64,000 nt of DNA, taken from NCBI RefSeq assembly GCF_039525805.1, contig NZ_BAAAHZ010000014.1; one strand, given 5' to 3'. A program made the translations under genes and the position numbers. Source of the stretch: Dietzia natronolimnaea (GTDB lineage: Bacteria; Actinomycetota; Actinomycetes; Mycobacteriales; Mycobacteriaceae). The notes under the pieces are model-generated. The model did not search any database. It was not told the DNA's origin and was given only the letters and a program-made list of their open reading frames with translations. Shown here piece by piece: positions 40,666 through 48,783 of the stretch; within the stretch, counting starts at the first letter, position 1; the number at the start of each line of letters is the position of its first letter.

Positions 40666-42260
40666 CCCCGGACATCGCGTACGGATCGCTCTCGCCGCTG
40701 CTCGTGGTGTTCGGCGCGGGGATCGTCAGCGTGCTGGTGGAGGCGTTCGTCCCCGCGCGGCGCCGCTATGGCACACAGATGGCCGTCTACCTGGGAGGTC
40801 TCGCCACCGCGCTGATCTCGGTGGTCCTCCTGGCCGGGACCCGGATCGTCACGGCCGAGGGGGCGGTCGCGGTCGACGGCCCGGCGCTGTTCCTGCAGGG
40901 CCTGACCGTGGTCGTGGCCCTCGGCGCCGGCCTGCTGATCGGCGAACGCACCGTGATCCCGTCGGCCTCCCGCAGAAAGGTGCTCGCGGGCTTCGCGCCC
41001 CAGGCCGCCGTGGCCCCCGGCGGCTCGGGCGAACGCGAGGCCGAGCGCGCCGGATTCACCCAGACGGAGATCTTCCCGCTCGCGCTGTTCGCCACGGGCG
41101 GCCTCATGCTGTTCCCCGCGGCGAACGACCTGATCACGCTGTTCATCGCGCTGGAGGTGCTCTCACTGCCGCTGTACGTCCTGTGCGGGATGGCCCGGCG
41201 CCGACGGCTGCTCTCGCAGGAGGCCGCGGTCAAGTACTTCCTCCTGGGCGCGTTCTCCTCGGCGTTCTTCGTCTACGGCGTCGCCCTGGTGTACGGCTAC
41301 GCCGGGACCGTGGACTACCGGGGGATCGCCGACGTCGTGGAGTCCGAGGGCGCCAGCCCGCTGATCCTCATCGGCGTGGCCATGATGTCGGTGGGCCTGC
41401 TGTTCAAGGTCGGCGCCGTGCCGTTCCACACCTGGACGCCCGACGTCTACCAGGGCGCGCCCACCGCGATCACCGCGTTCATGGCCGCCGGCACCAAGGT
41501 CGCCGCGTTCGGCGCGATCCTGCGCTTCTTCCACACCGCGGTGCCCGGGCTCGAGGCGGACTGGGCGCCCGTGCTGTGGGTGATCGCGGCGCTGACGATG
41601 ATCGTGGGGACGATCGTGGGCGTCGCGCAGAACGACGTCAAGCGGCTACTGGCCTACTCCTCCATCGCCCACGCCGGGTTCCTGCTCACCGGGGTGATCG
41701 CGGTCCAGGCCGCCGGGGCGACGGCGATGCTGTTCTACCTCGCGGCGTACGCCGTCAGCACGGTGGGCGTGTTCGCGGTGGCCGGGCTGGTCCGCGACGC
41801 CGACGGTGCCGAGATCAGCGACCTGCGGGCCTGGGCCGGGCTCGGTCGGCGTCAGCCGCTGGTGGCGGGCGCGTTCGCGGTGCTGCTGCTGGCCCTGGCG
41901 GGGATCCCGCTGACCAGCGGGTTCATCGCCAAGTTCGCCGTCTTCTCGGCGGCCGTGGCCGGCGGCGCGGTGACCCTGGTGGTGATCGGCGTGCTCACCA
42001 GCGCGATCGCGGCGTCGTTCTACGTGCGCGTGATCGTGGTGATGTTCTTCCGCGACGCCGATTCCGGGAGCTCGGGTGGCTCGGGTGCCGCGGGCTCGGG
42101 GGTGGGCGGCTCGGGCGTGGCCGGCTCGGGCGTGGCGTTCGCCCGCCAACCGGCGACCCTGGCCGTGGTCGCGGCCGCCACGGTGCTCACCCTGGCGCTG
42201 GGGATCGCCCCGCAGCCGCTCCTCGATCTGGCAGAGGCCGCCTCGACGTTCGCCTGGTGA
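40662..42260 (+). CDS. nuoN: NADH-quinone oxidoreductase subunit N
   Basis: 532 aa, third antiporter-like subunit. Signatures: FIALEVLSLPLYVLCGMARR, FKVGAVPFHTWTPDVYQGAPTAITAFMAAGTKVAAFGA, QNDVKRLLAYSSIAHAGFLLTG. Between the last two helices is a ~35-residue Gly/Ser-rich insertion (SGSSGGSGAAGSGVGGSGVA) encoded by DNA repeats. Last gene of the nuo operon, followed 14 nt later by a hairpin element. Confidence 0.97.
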   Translation: MTPDIAYGSLSPLLVVFGAGIVSVLVEAFVPARRRYGTQMAVYLGGLATALISVVLLAGTRIVTAEGAVAVDGPALFLQGLTVVVALGAGLLIGERTVIPSASRRKVLAGFAPQAAVAPGGSGEREAERAGFTQTEIFPLALFATGGLMLFPAANDLITLFIALEVLSLPLYVLCGMARRRRLLSQEAAVKYFLLGAFSSAFFVYGVALVYGYAGTVDYRGIADVVESEGASPLILIGVAMMSVGLLFKVGAVPFHTWTPDVYQGAPTAITAFMAAGTKVAAFGAILRFFHTAVPGLEADWAPVLWVIAALTMIVGTIVGVAQNDVKRLLAYSSIAHAGFLLTGVIAVQAAGATAMLFYLAAYAVSTVGVFAVAGLVRDADGAEISDLRAWAGLGRRQPLVAGAFAVLLLALAGIPLTSGFIAKFAVFSAAVAGGAVTLVVIGVLTSAIAASFYVRVIVVMFFRDADSGSSGGSGAAGSGVGGSGVAGSGVAFARQPATLAVVAAATVLTLALGIAPQPLLDLAEAASTFAW

Positions 42261-42274
42261 GCCCCAGTCCTCGT

Positions 42275-42331
42275 CGAGAAGAGCGTTCCGCCCGCATCTG
42301 CCGAGAGCAAATGTGCGGAACGCTCTTCTCG
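42275..42331 (+). repeat. Long hairpin element, copy 4 (after nuoN)
   Basis: A 17-bp perfect outer stem (42275-42291 with 42315-42331) continues as CGCAT/ATGTG with one bulged base. It lies 14 nt after the nuoN stop and 10 nt from the end of the convergent carbinolamine dehydratase gene, so it can terminate both. Outer arm CGAGAAGAGCGTTCCGC is identical to the other three copies. Loop orientation matches copy 1. Confidence 0.85.
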
Positions 42332-42341
42332 ATGGGGTAGG

Positions 42342-42695
42342 TCAGTCCATGCCCAGCGGGGTCGCGTCGAACTCCCCGGACAGCGCCGAGACCGACCGGG
42401 CCAGCCGCAGGTCCCGCCGGGTCACGCCGTCGACGTCGTGGCTGCGCAGGTCCAGGGTCACCTCGTCGTAGCTCCACAGCAGGTCGGGGTGGTGGTCCTG
42501 CGAATTGGCGGCCTGCCCGATCGCGGCGACCAGGTTGATCGCGGCCTGCGGGGTCTCGCACACGGCGGTGTAGGTCAGCGAGCCCTCGGACAGCGCCCAG
42601 CCGGGGAGATCTGCCAGCCCCTCGGCGATCTGCTCCTCGGTCAGGCGGGTCCGGTCGTCGGCGTCGGGGCGTGCGTTGTCGGCGTCTGCGCTCAT
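42342..42695 (-). CDS. 4a-hydroxytetrahydrobiopterin (pterin carbinolamine) dehydratase
   Basis: 117 aa from the ATG at 42695, with CAGACT 7 nt upstream (leaderless). Family motif: LTYTAVCETPQAAINLVAAIGQAANSQDHHPDLLWSYDEVTLDLRSHDVDGVT, with the catalytic HH pair. The enzyme recycles pterin cofactor after aromatic amino acid hydroxylation or acts as a coactivator; its actinobacterial role is unclear. Divergent from gluQ by 82 nt. Confidence 0.92.
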   Translation of the reverse strand: MSADADNARPDADDRTRLTEEQIAEGLADLPGWALSEGSLTYTAVCETPQAAINLVAAIGQAANSQDHHPDLLWSYDEVTLDLRSHDVDGVTRRDLRLARSVSALSGEFDATPLGMD

Positions 42696-42777
42696 ACCGC
42701 CCAGTCTGGCACCTCTCGCCGCGCCCGGCACGTCCCGCCACGTCCGGCCTCTCGGGCCCCCGGCCTACCCTGAGGAC

Positions 42778-43701
42778 GTGGACTCCCCCGCCAGCAACCC
42801 TCCCCGCGGCGCCGGCCGGTACGCCCCCAGCCCGTCGGGTGACCTGCACCTGGGCAACCTGCGCACCGCGGTGGTGGCCTGGGTGCTGGCCCGCGATTCG
42901 GGTCGCGCGTTCCGCATGCGCGTCGACGACCTCGACACCGCGCGCGCCCGCCCCGGCATGGCCGAGCGGCAGCTCGAGGACCTGGCATCGATCGGAATCG
43001 ACTGGGACGGCGAGATCATGTGGGAATCCGAGCGCGCGGAGGCCTACGCCGCGGCCGCAGACCGTCTGGCCGGCGCCGACCTGGTCTACGAGTGCTACTG
43101 CTCGCGCCGAGAGATCGCCGAGGCGCCCCGTGCCCCCCACTCCCCGCCCGGCGCATATCCCGGCACCTGCCGGAACCTGACCGAGGCCGAGCGGACAGCC
43201 CGCCGAGAGGCACTCGGCCCGGGCCGCGTGCCGGCCCTGCGGCTGCGGGCAGGCATCCCCGAGCTCACCGTCGACGACCTGGTCCACGGCCCCTATACAG
43301 GCGTTGTGGACGACGTGGTGCTGCGACGCGGTGACGGCGTGTGGGCGTACAACCTCGCCGTCGTCGTCGACGATGCCGACCAGGGCGTGGACCAGGTGGT
43401 CCGCGGCGAGGACCTCCTGCCCTCCACACCCCGCCAGGCCTATCTGGCCGACCTCCTCGGCCTGCGCCGGCCGGAGTACGTCCACGTCCCGCTCGCGGTC
43501 AACGCCGCCGGCGAGCGCCTGGCCAAGCGGGACGGGGCGGTGACCCTGGCCGACCTGGCGCTGGAGGGGACGACGACGAGGGCGGCCGTCGCCCGGATCG
43601 TGGCGTCTCTCGGTGGACCGCCCGGCGCGGACTCGATCGACGCCCTGCGAGGGGTGGTCACTCCCGGGTCGCTGCGGTCCGGCCCGTGGGTCGTCGCCTG
43701 A
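42778..43701 (+). CDS. gluQ: Glutamyl-Q tRNA(Asp) synthetase
   Basis: 307 aa. A truncated GluRS-like class I synthetase lacking the anticodon-binding domain. It begins GRYAPSPSGDLHLGNLRTA (HIGH motif region), has the zinc-site set YECYCSRREI ... YPGTCRN, and the KMSKS-equivalent RLAKRDGA. It attaches glutamate to queuosine at position 34 of tRNA-Asp. GTG start with TACCCT six bases upstream (leaderless). Its substrate, Q34, is made by Tgt, encoded three genes downstream. Confidence 0.94.
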   Translation: MDSPASNPPRGAGRYAPSPSGDLHLGNLRTAVVAWVLARDSGRAFRMRVDDLDTARARPGMAERQLEDLASIGIDWDGEIMWESERAEAYAAAADRLAGADLVYECYCSRREIAEAPRAPHSPPGAYPGTCRNLTEAERTARREALGPGRVPALRLRAGIPELTVDDLVHGPYTGVVDDVVLRRGDGVWAYNLAVVVDDADQGVDQVVRGEDLLPSTPRQAYLADLLGLRRPEYVHVPLAVNAAGERLAKRDGAVTLADLALEGTTTRAAVARIVASLGGPPGADSIDALRGVVTPGSLRSGPWVVA

Positions 43702-43788
43702 CCGTCGAACCCGGACGTTCGCAGCGACGAGCGTCGGGCGGTCGGTGGATTCGCCGGTCGGGCGCGTCTGCACGGATAATCGACGCCC

Positions 43789-44742
43789 GTGACCACTTCA
43801 TCGCAGCAGAACCCTGATCCTCGCGGGCCTGGGCGGCCGGACGGGACCACTCCCGAGCCGGCGCGCAGCACCCGGGACTCCTCCGACCCGACCACCTCCG
43901 GTCCCCGCTCGGGCGTCGACCTCGGCACCGAGACCACGACCGCGAACCCGAGCTCGACCCCGACCCCGACCCCGACCGACCGTCGCGAGACCGACCGCGC
44001 GGTCTTCGCCACCGTCGCCAGCCCGTACTACGGTTACCTGATCGCCCTGTTCGTGGGCGTCATGCTCATCAGCAACGTCACCGGCACCAAGGGCGTCCTG
44101 CTCTTCCCCGACCTGAGCTTCGAGCTCGGGTTCCTCAGCCTCGACGGGCTCGTCACCGACGGCGCCTTCCTGCTCTTCCCGCTGGCGTACGTGCTGGGCG
44201 ACGTGATCAGCGAGGTGTACGGCTTCAAGGCGATGCGCAGGGTCGTCCTCTCCGGCTTCGCCGTCCTGGCGCTGGCCGCGTTGAGTTTCACGTTCACCGT
44301 CCATCTGCCGCCGGCCCCGTTCTACGAGAACCAGGACGCGTTCGAGGCCGTTGCGGGCGTGATCCCGCAGTTCTTCCTGGCCGGTCTGGCCGGGTACGTG
44401 GTGGGCGAGCTGCTCAACAGCTACGTCCTGGTGTGGATGAAGCGCCGCACCGGGGAGAAGACCCTGTGGGCCAGGCTGCTCGGCTCGACCGTGGTGGGCC
44501 AGCTCGCGGACACCATCGTCTTCTGCACGATCGCCGCCCCCGCCCTGGGCATGGTCCTCGGGTCGGGTGACTACTGGAACTACGTGGTGATCGGGTTCGT
44601 CTGGAAGACCCTCGTCGAGGCGGTCCTGCTGCCGGTGACGTACGTGGTGATCGCGTGGATCAAGAAGCGCGAGCCCAGCTATCAGACCGCCCTGGCCGGA
44701 TCGACCGAGGCGGGATCGCCCCTGGCAGACTCGAGGGCATGA
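43789..44742 (+). CDS. Queuosine precursor transporter, YhhQ/QPTR family
   Basis: 317 aa. About 78 hydrophilic Thr/Pro-rich residues at the N-terminus, then six membrane helices with the family signatures LIALFVGVMLISNVTGTKG, FPLAYVLGDVISEVYGFKAMRRVVLSGF, and RLLGSTVVGQLADTIVFCTIA. E. coli YhhQ imports preQ0/preQ1. Neighbours gluQ and tgt fit a salvage role. GTG start; GATAAT lies 8 nt upstream. Stop overlaps the CHY gene (ATGA). Confidence 0.9.
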   Translation: MTTSSQQNPDPRGPGRPDGTTPEPARSTRDSSDPTTSGPRSGVDLGTETTTANPSSTPTPTPTDRRETDRAVFATVASPYYGYLIALFVGVMLISNVTGTKGVLLFPDLSFELGFLSLDGLVTDGAFLLFPLAYVLGDVISEVYGFKAMRRVVLSGFAVLALAALSFTFTVHLPPAPFYENQDAFEAVAGVIPQFFLAGLAGYVVGELLNSYVLVWMKRRTGEKTLWARLLGSTVVGQLADTIVFCTIAAPALGMVLGSGDYWNYVVIGFVWKTLVEAVLLPVTYVVIAWIKKREPSYQTALAGSTEAGSPLADSRA

Positions 44743-45161
44743 CCTCCCACGACGAGGGCGCGGGCGTCGGGCGCGGCGCGGGTTGCGGCCGCCGCGAGAG
44801 TGGCGGCGGTGCGGTCGGTGGCGGCGCGGTCGGTGGCGGCGGCGCCTCGTTGCGCGTGCTCGGCGCCACCGTCGACGACCAGACCCGCTGTGTCCACTAC
44901 CGCGGGCCCCTGGATGTGGTGGCGATCCGCTTCCACTGCTGCCGGGAGTTCTACCCGTGCTTCCGCTGCCACGCCGAGGCCGCCGATCACGCGGTCTCGG
45001 CGTGGCCGCGGGTCGAGTTCGACGCCCCGGCGATCCTGTGTGGTGTGTGCCGGGCCACGCTGACCATCGCCGAATACCTGCGGACAGACGGGTGCACGGC
45101 CTGCGGGGCGGCGTTCAACCCGGGCTGCTCGCTACACCACTCGATCTACTTCGACGGCTGA
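44739..45161 (+). CDS. CHY-type zinc-finger protein
   Basis: 140 aa. After ~35 Gly-rich residues (encoded by GGCGGT repeats) comes a CHY zinc-finger: CVHYRGPLDVVAIRFHCC, YPCFRCHAEAADH, AILCGVCRATLTIAEYL and CTACGAAFNPGCSLHH. Enough Cys/His are present for three zinc sites. Bacterial single-domain members resemble yeast Hot13, implicated in zinc or redox handling. Translationally coupled to the queuosine precursor transporter and convergent with tgt. Function here unknown. Confidence 0.85.
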   Translation: MTSHDEGAGVGRGAGCGRRESGGGAVGGGAVGGGGASLRVLGATVDDQTRCVHYRGPLDVVAIRFHCCREFYPCFRCHAEAADHAVSAWPRVEFDAPAILCGVCRATLTIAEYLRTDGCTACGAAFNPGCSLHHSIYFDG

Positions 45162-45180
45162 CCCTCCTACCCGGGCGGTG

Positions 45181-46461
45181 CTACGCCGAGTAGTACCGCC
45201 CCAGGAACCCGGACTTGTACGCCAGATACTCGTCGGGCCCGGCGTCCATCGCGGCGCGCACCTCGTCGACCAGCCGCACCACGAACGCCAGGTTGTGCAG
45301 GGTGAGCAGGGTCGAGCCGAGGAACTCCTTGGCCTTGAACAGGTGATGGAGGTACGCGCGGCTGTACTCCCGCGAGACCTCGGACGGCCCCTCGGGGTCG
45401 AGCGCGCTGTGGTCGTGCCGGAACTGGGCCCGGGTGACGTTGACCCGCCCGTCCAGCGTGTAGATCCCGCCGTGGCGGGCGAGCCGGGTGGGTGCGACAC
45501 AGTCGAACGTGTCGGCCCCGTTCTCCACCGCCGTGAAGATGTCGTCGGGCTCGCTGATCCCCAGCAGGTGGCGCGGCCGGTCCTCGGGCAGTTCCTCGGT
45601 GCACCAGCCCACGATGGTGCCGAGGTTCTCCTTCTCCAGCGCCCCGCCGATCCCGTAGCCGCCGAACCCGCGGCGACCCTGTTCCTCGGCGCGGTCGCTC
45701 ATCTCCACGAGCCCGCGCACGGCCTGCCGCCGCAGGTCCTCGAACTGCGCGCCCTGGACCACGCCCCACAGTGACTGACCGGGCCGGTGCCCGCGCTCCA
45801 CCGACAGGCGTTCGTGCTCGTCGAGGCACCGCTGCGCCCAGCGACGCGTGCGCTCGACCGACCTCTCCTGGTATTCGCGGGTGTTCATGAGCGTGGTGAG
45901 CTCGTCGAAGGCGAACAGGATGTCGGCCCCCAGACCGTGTTGGATCCGCATCGACACCTCCGGGGAGAAGCGGTGCGGCGAGCCGTCGAGGTGCGAGGTG
46001 AAGGTGACACCGTCCTCGTCGACCTTCGCGAGCCTCCCCTGGCCCTTGTTTGTGGCGGAGTCGTCCGGGGCCTCGGCCGCGCCCGCGGACATCTCGATCA
46101 CCTTCTTGAACCCCACCCCGAGGCTCATCACCTGGAAGCCCCCGGAGTCGGTGTAGGTGGGCCCGGACCAGCGCATGAACTCCCCCAGCCCGCCGGCGGC
46201 GTCCACCACGTCGTGGCCGGGCTGCAGGTACAGGTGGTAGGCGTTGGCCAGGACGGCCTGCGCGCCGGTCGAGCGGACCTGATCCGGGGTGAGGGTCTTG
46301 ACGGTGGCCTTGGTGCCGACGGGCACGAACGCCGGGGTGGCGATGTCGCCGTGCGGGGTGTGGATGACGCCGGTGCGGCCCCCCGCGGTGCCGTCGAGGA
46401 CCATCCGGGACCCCACGTCGAAGGTCGTCGCGCGTGGGGTGGGGGGCGTGTGATCCGACAT
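45181..46461 (-). CDS. tgt: tRNA-guanine(34) transglycosylase lacking the zinc-site cysteines
   Basis: 426 aa. Exchanges guanine 34 for a queuine precursor in GUN-anticodon tRNAs. Substrate-site motifs are intact: [13 protein letters not shown] (general base Asp), [25 protein letters not shown] and the nucleophile Asp in [14 protein letters not shown]. The zinc motif, CDCYTC within [21 protein letters not shown] of E. coli Tgt, is here [21 protein letters not shown]-like: same length, all three cysteines replaced by Gly, Ser and Ser. The ligand His in TLHNL remains. An insertion of ~25 residues ([15 protein letters not shown]) follows the first motif. ATG at 46461 chosen because CACGAT is 7 nt upstream; 46470 is an alternative. 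Confidence 0.93.
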   Translation of the reverse strand: [426 protein letters not shown]

Positions 46462-46556
46462 GGGTCCCATCGTGGCACGACGGTCCGGGGGGCCGGCCCT
46501 GGCCCTACGATGGGGGGAATCGACGACGGCAGGAATCGACGACGACGAGGTGAGCG

Positions 46557-47171
46557 ATGCCCGGTACGAGCGGCCGACGGCTCTCCCGGCACGAGCGCCG
46601 CGACCAACTGGTGGTCCTGGGAGTGAGACTCCTGGAGACGGTGCCGTTCCACGCGCTGTCGATGGATGACGTGGCCGAGCGGGCGGGGGTCTCGCGCAGC
46701 CTGCTGTTCCACTACTTCCCCACCAAGCTGGCCTACCTCACGGCGGTGGTCAACGCGGCCGCCGACCACGTCCTGTCGCTCACCGAGGTGCCGGAGGGGG
46801 CCAGCGCGGAGGACCGCACCCGGGCGATCATCACCGCACTGGTGCGCTACATCCAGCGGCGGCGCGACAACTACGTGGCGGTCCTGCGGTCGGGCAGGTC
46901 CGTGGACCCGGTCCTCGAGCAGGTCGTGGACGGGATGCACCGCACCATCAGCCTGCGCATCCTCCACAGCATCGGGGTGGTCCGGCCCGGCCCGATGGCC
47001 CTGGTGCTCACCCGCGCCTGGTTGGCCGGTGTCGAGGAGTTGGCGCTGCTGGGCGAGGAGTCCGGGCTGCCCCAGGAGACCGTGATCGACTCCGCGATCA
47101 CCACGCTCCGGGCGGTCGCCGCCCTGCCGGACTTCGTCGCCGACGTCTTCCCGGGTGACGACGCGGAATGA
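46557..47171 (+). CDS. TetR family transcriptional regulator
   Basis: 204 aa. N-terminal HTH: LLETVPFHALSMDDVAERAGVSRSLLFHYFPTKLAYLTAVV. The ligand-binding domain is all helical with no recognisable effector class. GAGG before the ATG. The gene stands alone between tgt (divergent) and a tRNA-Ser, followed by a strong terminator hairpin, so its target is not obvious; tgt, 95 nt away and divergent, is a candidate. Confidence 0.9.
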   Translation: MPGTSGRRLSRHERRDQLVVLGVRLLETVPFHALSMDDVAERAGVSRSLLFHYFPTKLAYLTAVVNAAADHVLSLTEVPEGASAEDRTRAIITALVRYIQRRRDNYVAVLRSGRSVDPVLEQVVDGMHRTISLRILHSIGVVRPGPMALVLTRAWLAGVEELALLGEESGLPQETVIDSAITTLRAVAALPDFVADVFPGDDAE

Positions 47172-47190
47172 GTTGAGGCCCGACATGGGA

Positions 47191-47224
47191 AGAGCCCCGG
47201 AACTCCGATGAGTTCCGGGGCTCT
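47191..47224. terminator. Bidirectional terminator hairpin
   Basis: AGAGCCCCGGAACT pairs perfectly with AGTTCCGGGGCTCT around the loop CCGATG, a 14-bp stem. Located 19 nt after the TetR stop and 9 nt beyond the 3' end of the convergent tRNA-Ser. No T-run. Confidence 0.8.
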
Positions 47225-47232
47225 CCCCGTGG

Positions 47233-47320
47233 CGGTGGCGGTGGGATTTGAACCCACGGTTGGGGGTTACCCAACACAGCATTTCGAGTGCTGCACCTTC
47301 GGCCGCTCGGACACGCCACC
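47233..47320 (-). tRNA. tRNA-Ser (anticodon CGA)
   Basis: Acceptor GGTGGCG/CGCCACC, anticodon stem CAGCA/TGCTG with loop CTCGAAA (anticodon CGA, reads UCG), long variable arm, T-arm GTGGGTTCAAATCCCAC. The CCA end is encoded (47230-47232). Confidence 0.97.
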
Positions 47321-47347
47321 GCCGATCAGGCTACTTCACGAGCGGCC

Positions 47348-47366
47348 GCAGGCGGAAATCGCCTGC
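47348..47366 (-). terminator. Terminator hairpin after csbD-like gene
   Basis: GCAGGCG-GAAAT-CGCCTGC, a perfect 7-bp stem 13 nt past the CsbD stop and 27 nt upstream of the tRNA-Ser gene. Confidence 0.6.
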
Positions 47367-47379
47367 TCGCCGGGGCGAA

Positions 47380-47586
47380 TCAGGCCTTGTCGTTGCCGGT
47401 GAGCTTGCTCGCGGCCTCGTTGGCCTTGTCCTTGAGCTTCTCGGCACCCTGCTTGATGCCGGCCTTGCCCTGATCCGCCTGGCCCTCGGCCTGGAGGTCA
47501 CGGTCGCCGGTCGCGGCGCCGGCCGACTCCTTGGCGCGGCCGCCGAGCTCCTCGGCCTTGTTCGAGAACTTGTCTCCCACACCCAT
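47380..47586 (-). CDS. CsbD-like general stress protein
   Basis: 68 aa, highly charged, no hydrophobic core. MGVGDKFSNKAEELGGRAKESAGAATGDRDLQAEGQADQ shows the repeated lysine/alanine/glycine heptads of CsbD proteins, usually under stress sigma factor control. Function unknown. GAGGAG upstream of the ATG. Confidence 0.9.
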   Translation of the reverse strand: MGVGDKFSNKAEELGGRAKESAGAATGDRDLQAEGQADQGKAGIKQGAEKLKDKANEAASKLTGNDKA

Positions 47587-47709
47587 GTGGTGCTCCTCTC
47601 GATCGCGGCGCCGGTGCCCGGCGCCTCTCCCGATCCACCGTACGGAGATGTGCGCCGGGCCTCCACCGGACCATGGTCACGATCCCGTCACCGCCGTACG
47701 GGGGCGCCG

Positions 47710-48180
47710 CTACCGCCGAGCGCGGAAGAACTGTTCCAGCAGCGCGGCGCACTCGGTCTCGAGCACCCCGCCCCGGACCTCGGGGCGGTGGACGAGCCGG
47801 CGGTCGCGGACCACGTCCCAGAGCGATCCGCAGGCCCCCGTGCGGGGCTCCCACGCGCCGAAGACGACGCGGCCCACCCGCGCCGCGACCGCGGCTCCCG
47901 CGCACATCGTGCACGGCTCGAGGGTCACGACGAGGGTGCAGTCCTCCAGGCGCCACCCGTCACCCAGCACCCGGGCCGCCTCGCGCAGGGCCAGGATCTC
48001 GGCGTGGGCGAAGGGGTCACCGTCGGCCTCGCGCCGGTTGGTGGCCACGGCCAGCTCCCGGCCGTCCGGACCCACCACGAGCGCGCCGACCGGCACATCA
48101 CCCTCGGGGGTGTCTCCGGCGACCGCCAGGGCCCGCCGTACCAACCGCTCGTCCTCGGACCGGGGCGACGTCGGTGACAT
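47710..48180 (-). CDS. tadA: tRNA adenosine(34) deaminase
   Basis: 156 aa from the ATG at 48180; a GTG four codons earlier is an alternative. Zinc-dependent deaminase motifs: DPFAHAEILALREA (His ligand and catalytic Glu) and TLEPCTMCAGAAVAARVGRVVFGA (two Cys ligands). It makes inosine at the wobble position of tRNA-Arg(ACG); such a tRNA is encoded at 62.7 kb in this window. The partner gene lies directly upstream, as in other actinobacteria. The 42-nt gap between them has a tandem GAGGCGGTCAC. Confidence 0.94.
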   Translation of the reverse strand: MSPTSPRSEDERLVRRALAVAGDTPEGDVPVGALVVGPDGRELAVATNRREADGDPFAHAEILALREAARVLGDGWRLEDCTLVVTLEPCTMCAGAAVAARVGRVVFGAWEPRTGACGSLWDVVRDRRLVHRPEVRGGVLETECAALLEQFFRARR

Positions 48181-48222
48181 GGGCGCGGTCACAGGGGTGA
48201 CCGCCTCACGAGCGTGACCGCC

Positions 48223-48747
48223 TCACGAGTCGGGCAGGTGCCGCTCGAGCTCCTCGCCGAAACCCATCCTCTCGGCCAGCGACTGCAGCTGCTCGTCGGC
48301 ATAGAGGTCGGTCTCGGACACGATGATCTCCAGCACCCCCGGCGGCAACCCCACGTCCTCGAGGATCGCCATGTCGCCCTCGCCCCAGGGGTCGGCGTCC
48401 TCGAGATCCTCGTCCGGAAGCTCCACGTTGAGCTCGTCGAGCACGTCGGCCGCGAGGTCGTAGTCGAGGGACGCGGTCGCATCGGAGAGCATGAGCCGCA
48501 TCCCGGACGGGCCGGGACGAAGGATCACGAAGAACTCGTGATCGACGTCGACGAGGCCGAACGACGCCCCCTCGGTGCGCAGCGAGCGGACCTGCCGCGC
48601 GGCGTCGTCGAGACTGGTGAGCGCGGTGTCATCGAGTCTGGTGATCTGCCATGAACCGCCCGCCTGCAACACCCCGAGAGCGGAACCGGTGACGGCGTCG
48701 TCGTCGCTGTCGCTGTCGCGGGTGTTTCGGTCGGAGGTGCTGGCCAT
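48223..48747 (-). CDS. tRNA adenosine deaminase-associated protein
   Basis: 174 aa, acidic, cytosolic. Recognised by its fixed position beside tadA and the stretches SFGLVDVDHEFFVILRPGPSGMRLMLSDATASLDYDLAADVLDEL and EGDMAILEDVGLPPGVLEIIVSETDLYADEQLQSLAERMGF. Equivalent to Rv3753c. Biochemical role unknown. TACGGT 7 nt before the ATG (leaderless). Divergent from tyrA with only 36 nt between start codons. Confidence 0.87.
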   Translation of the reverse strand: MASTSDRNTRDSDSDDDAVTGSALGVLQAGGSWQITRLDDTALTSLDDAARQVRSLRTEGASFGLVDVDHEFFVILRPGPSGMRLMLSDATASLDYDLAADVLDELNVELPDEDLEDADPWGEGDMAILEDVGLPPGVLEIIVSETDLYADEQLQSLAERMGFGEELERHLPDS

Positions 48748-48783
48748 GGGCCCAACCGTAGTCTGCTGTGAGAACCTTGTCAG

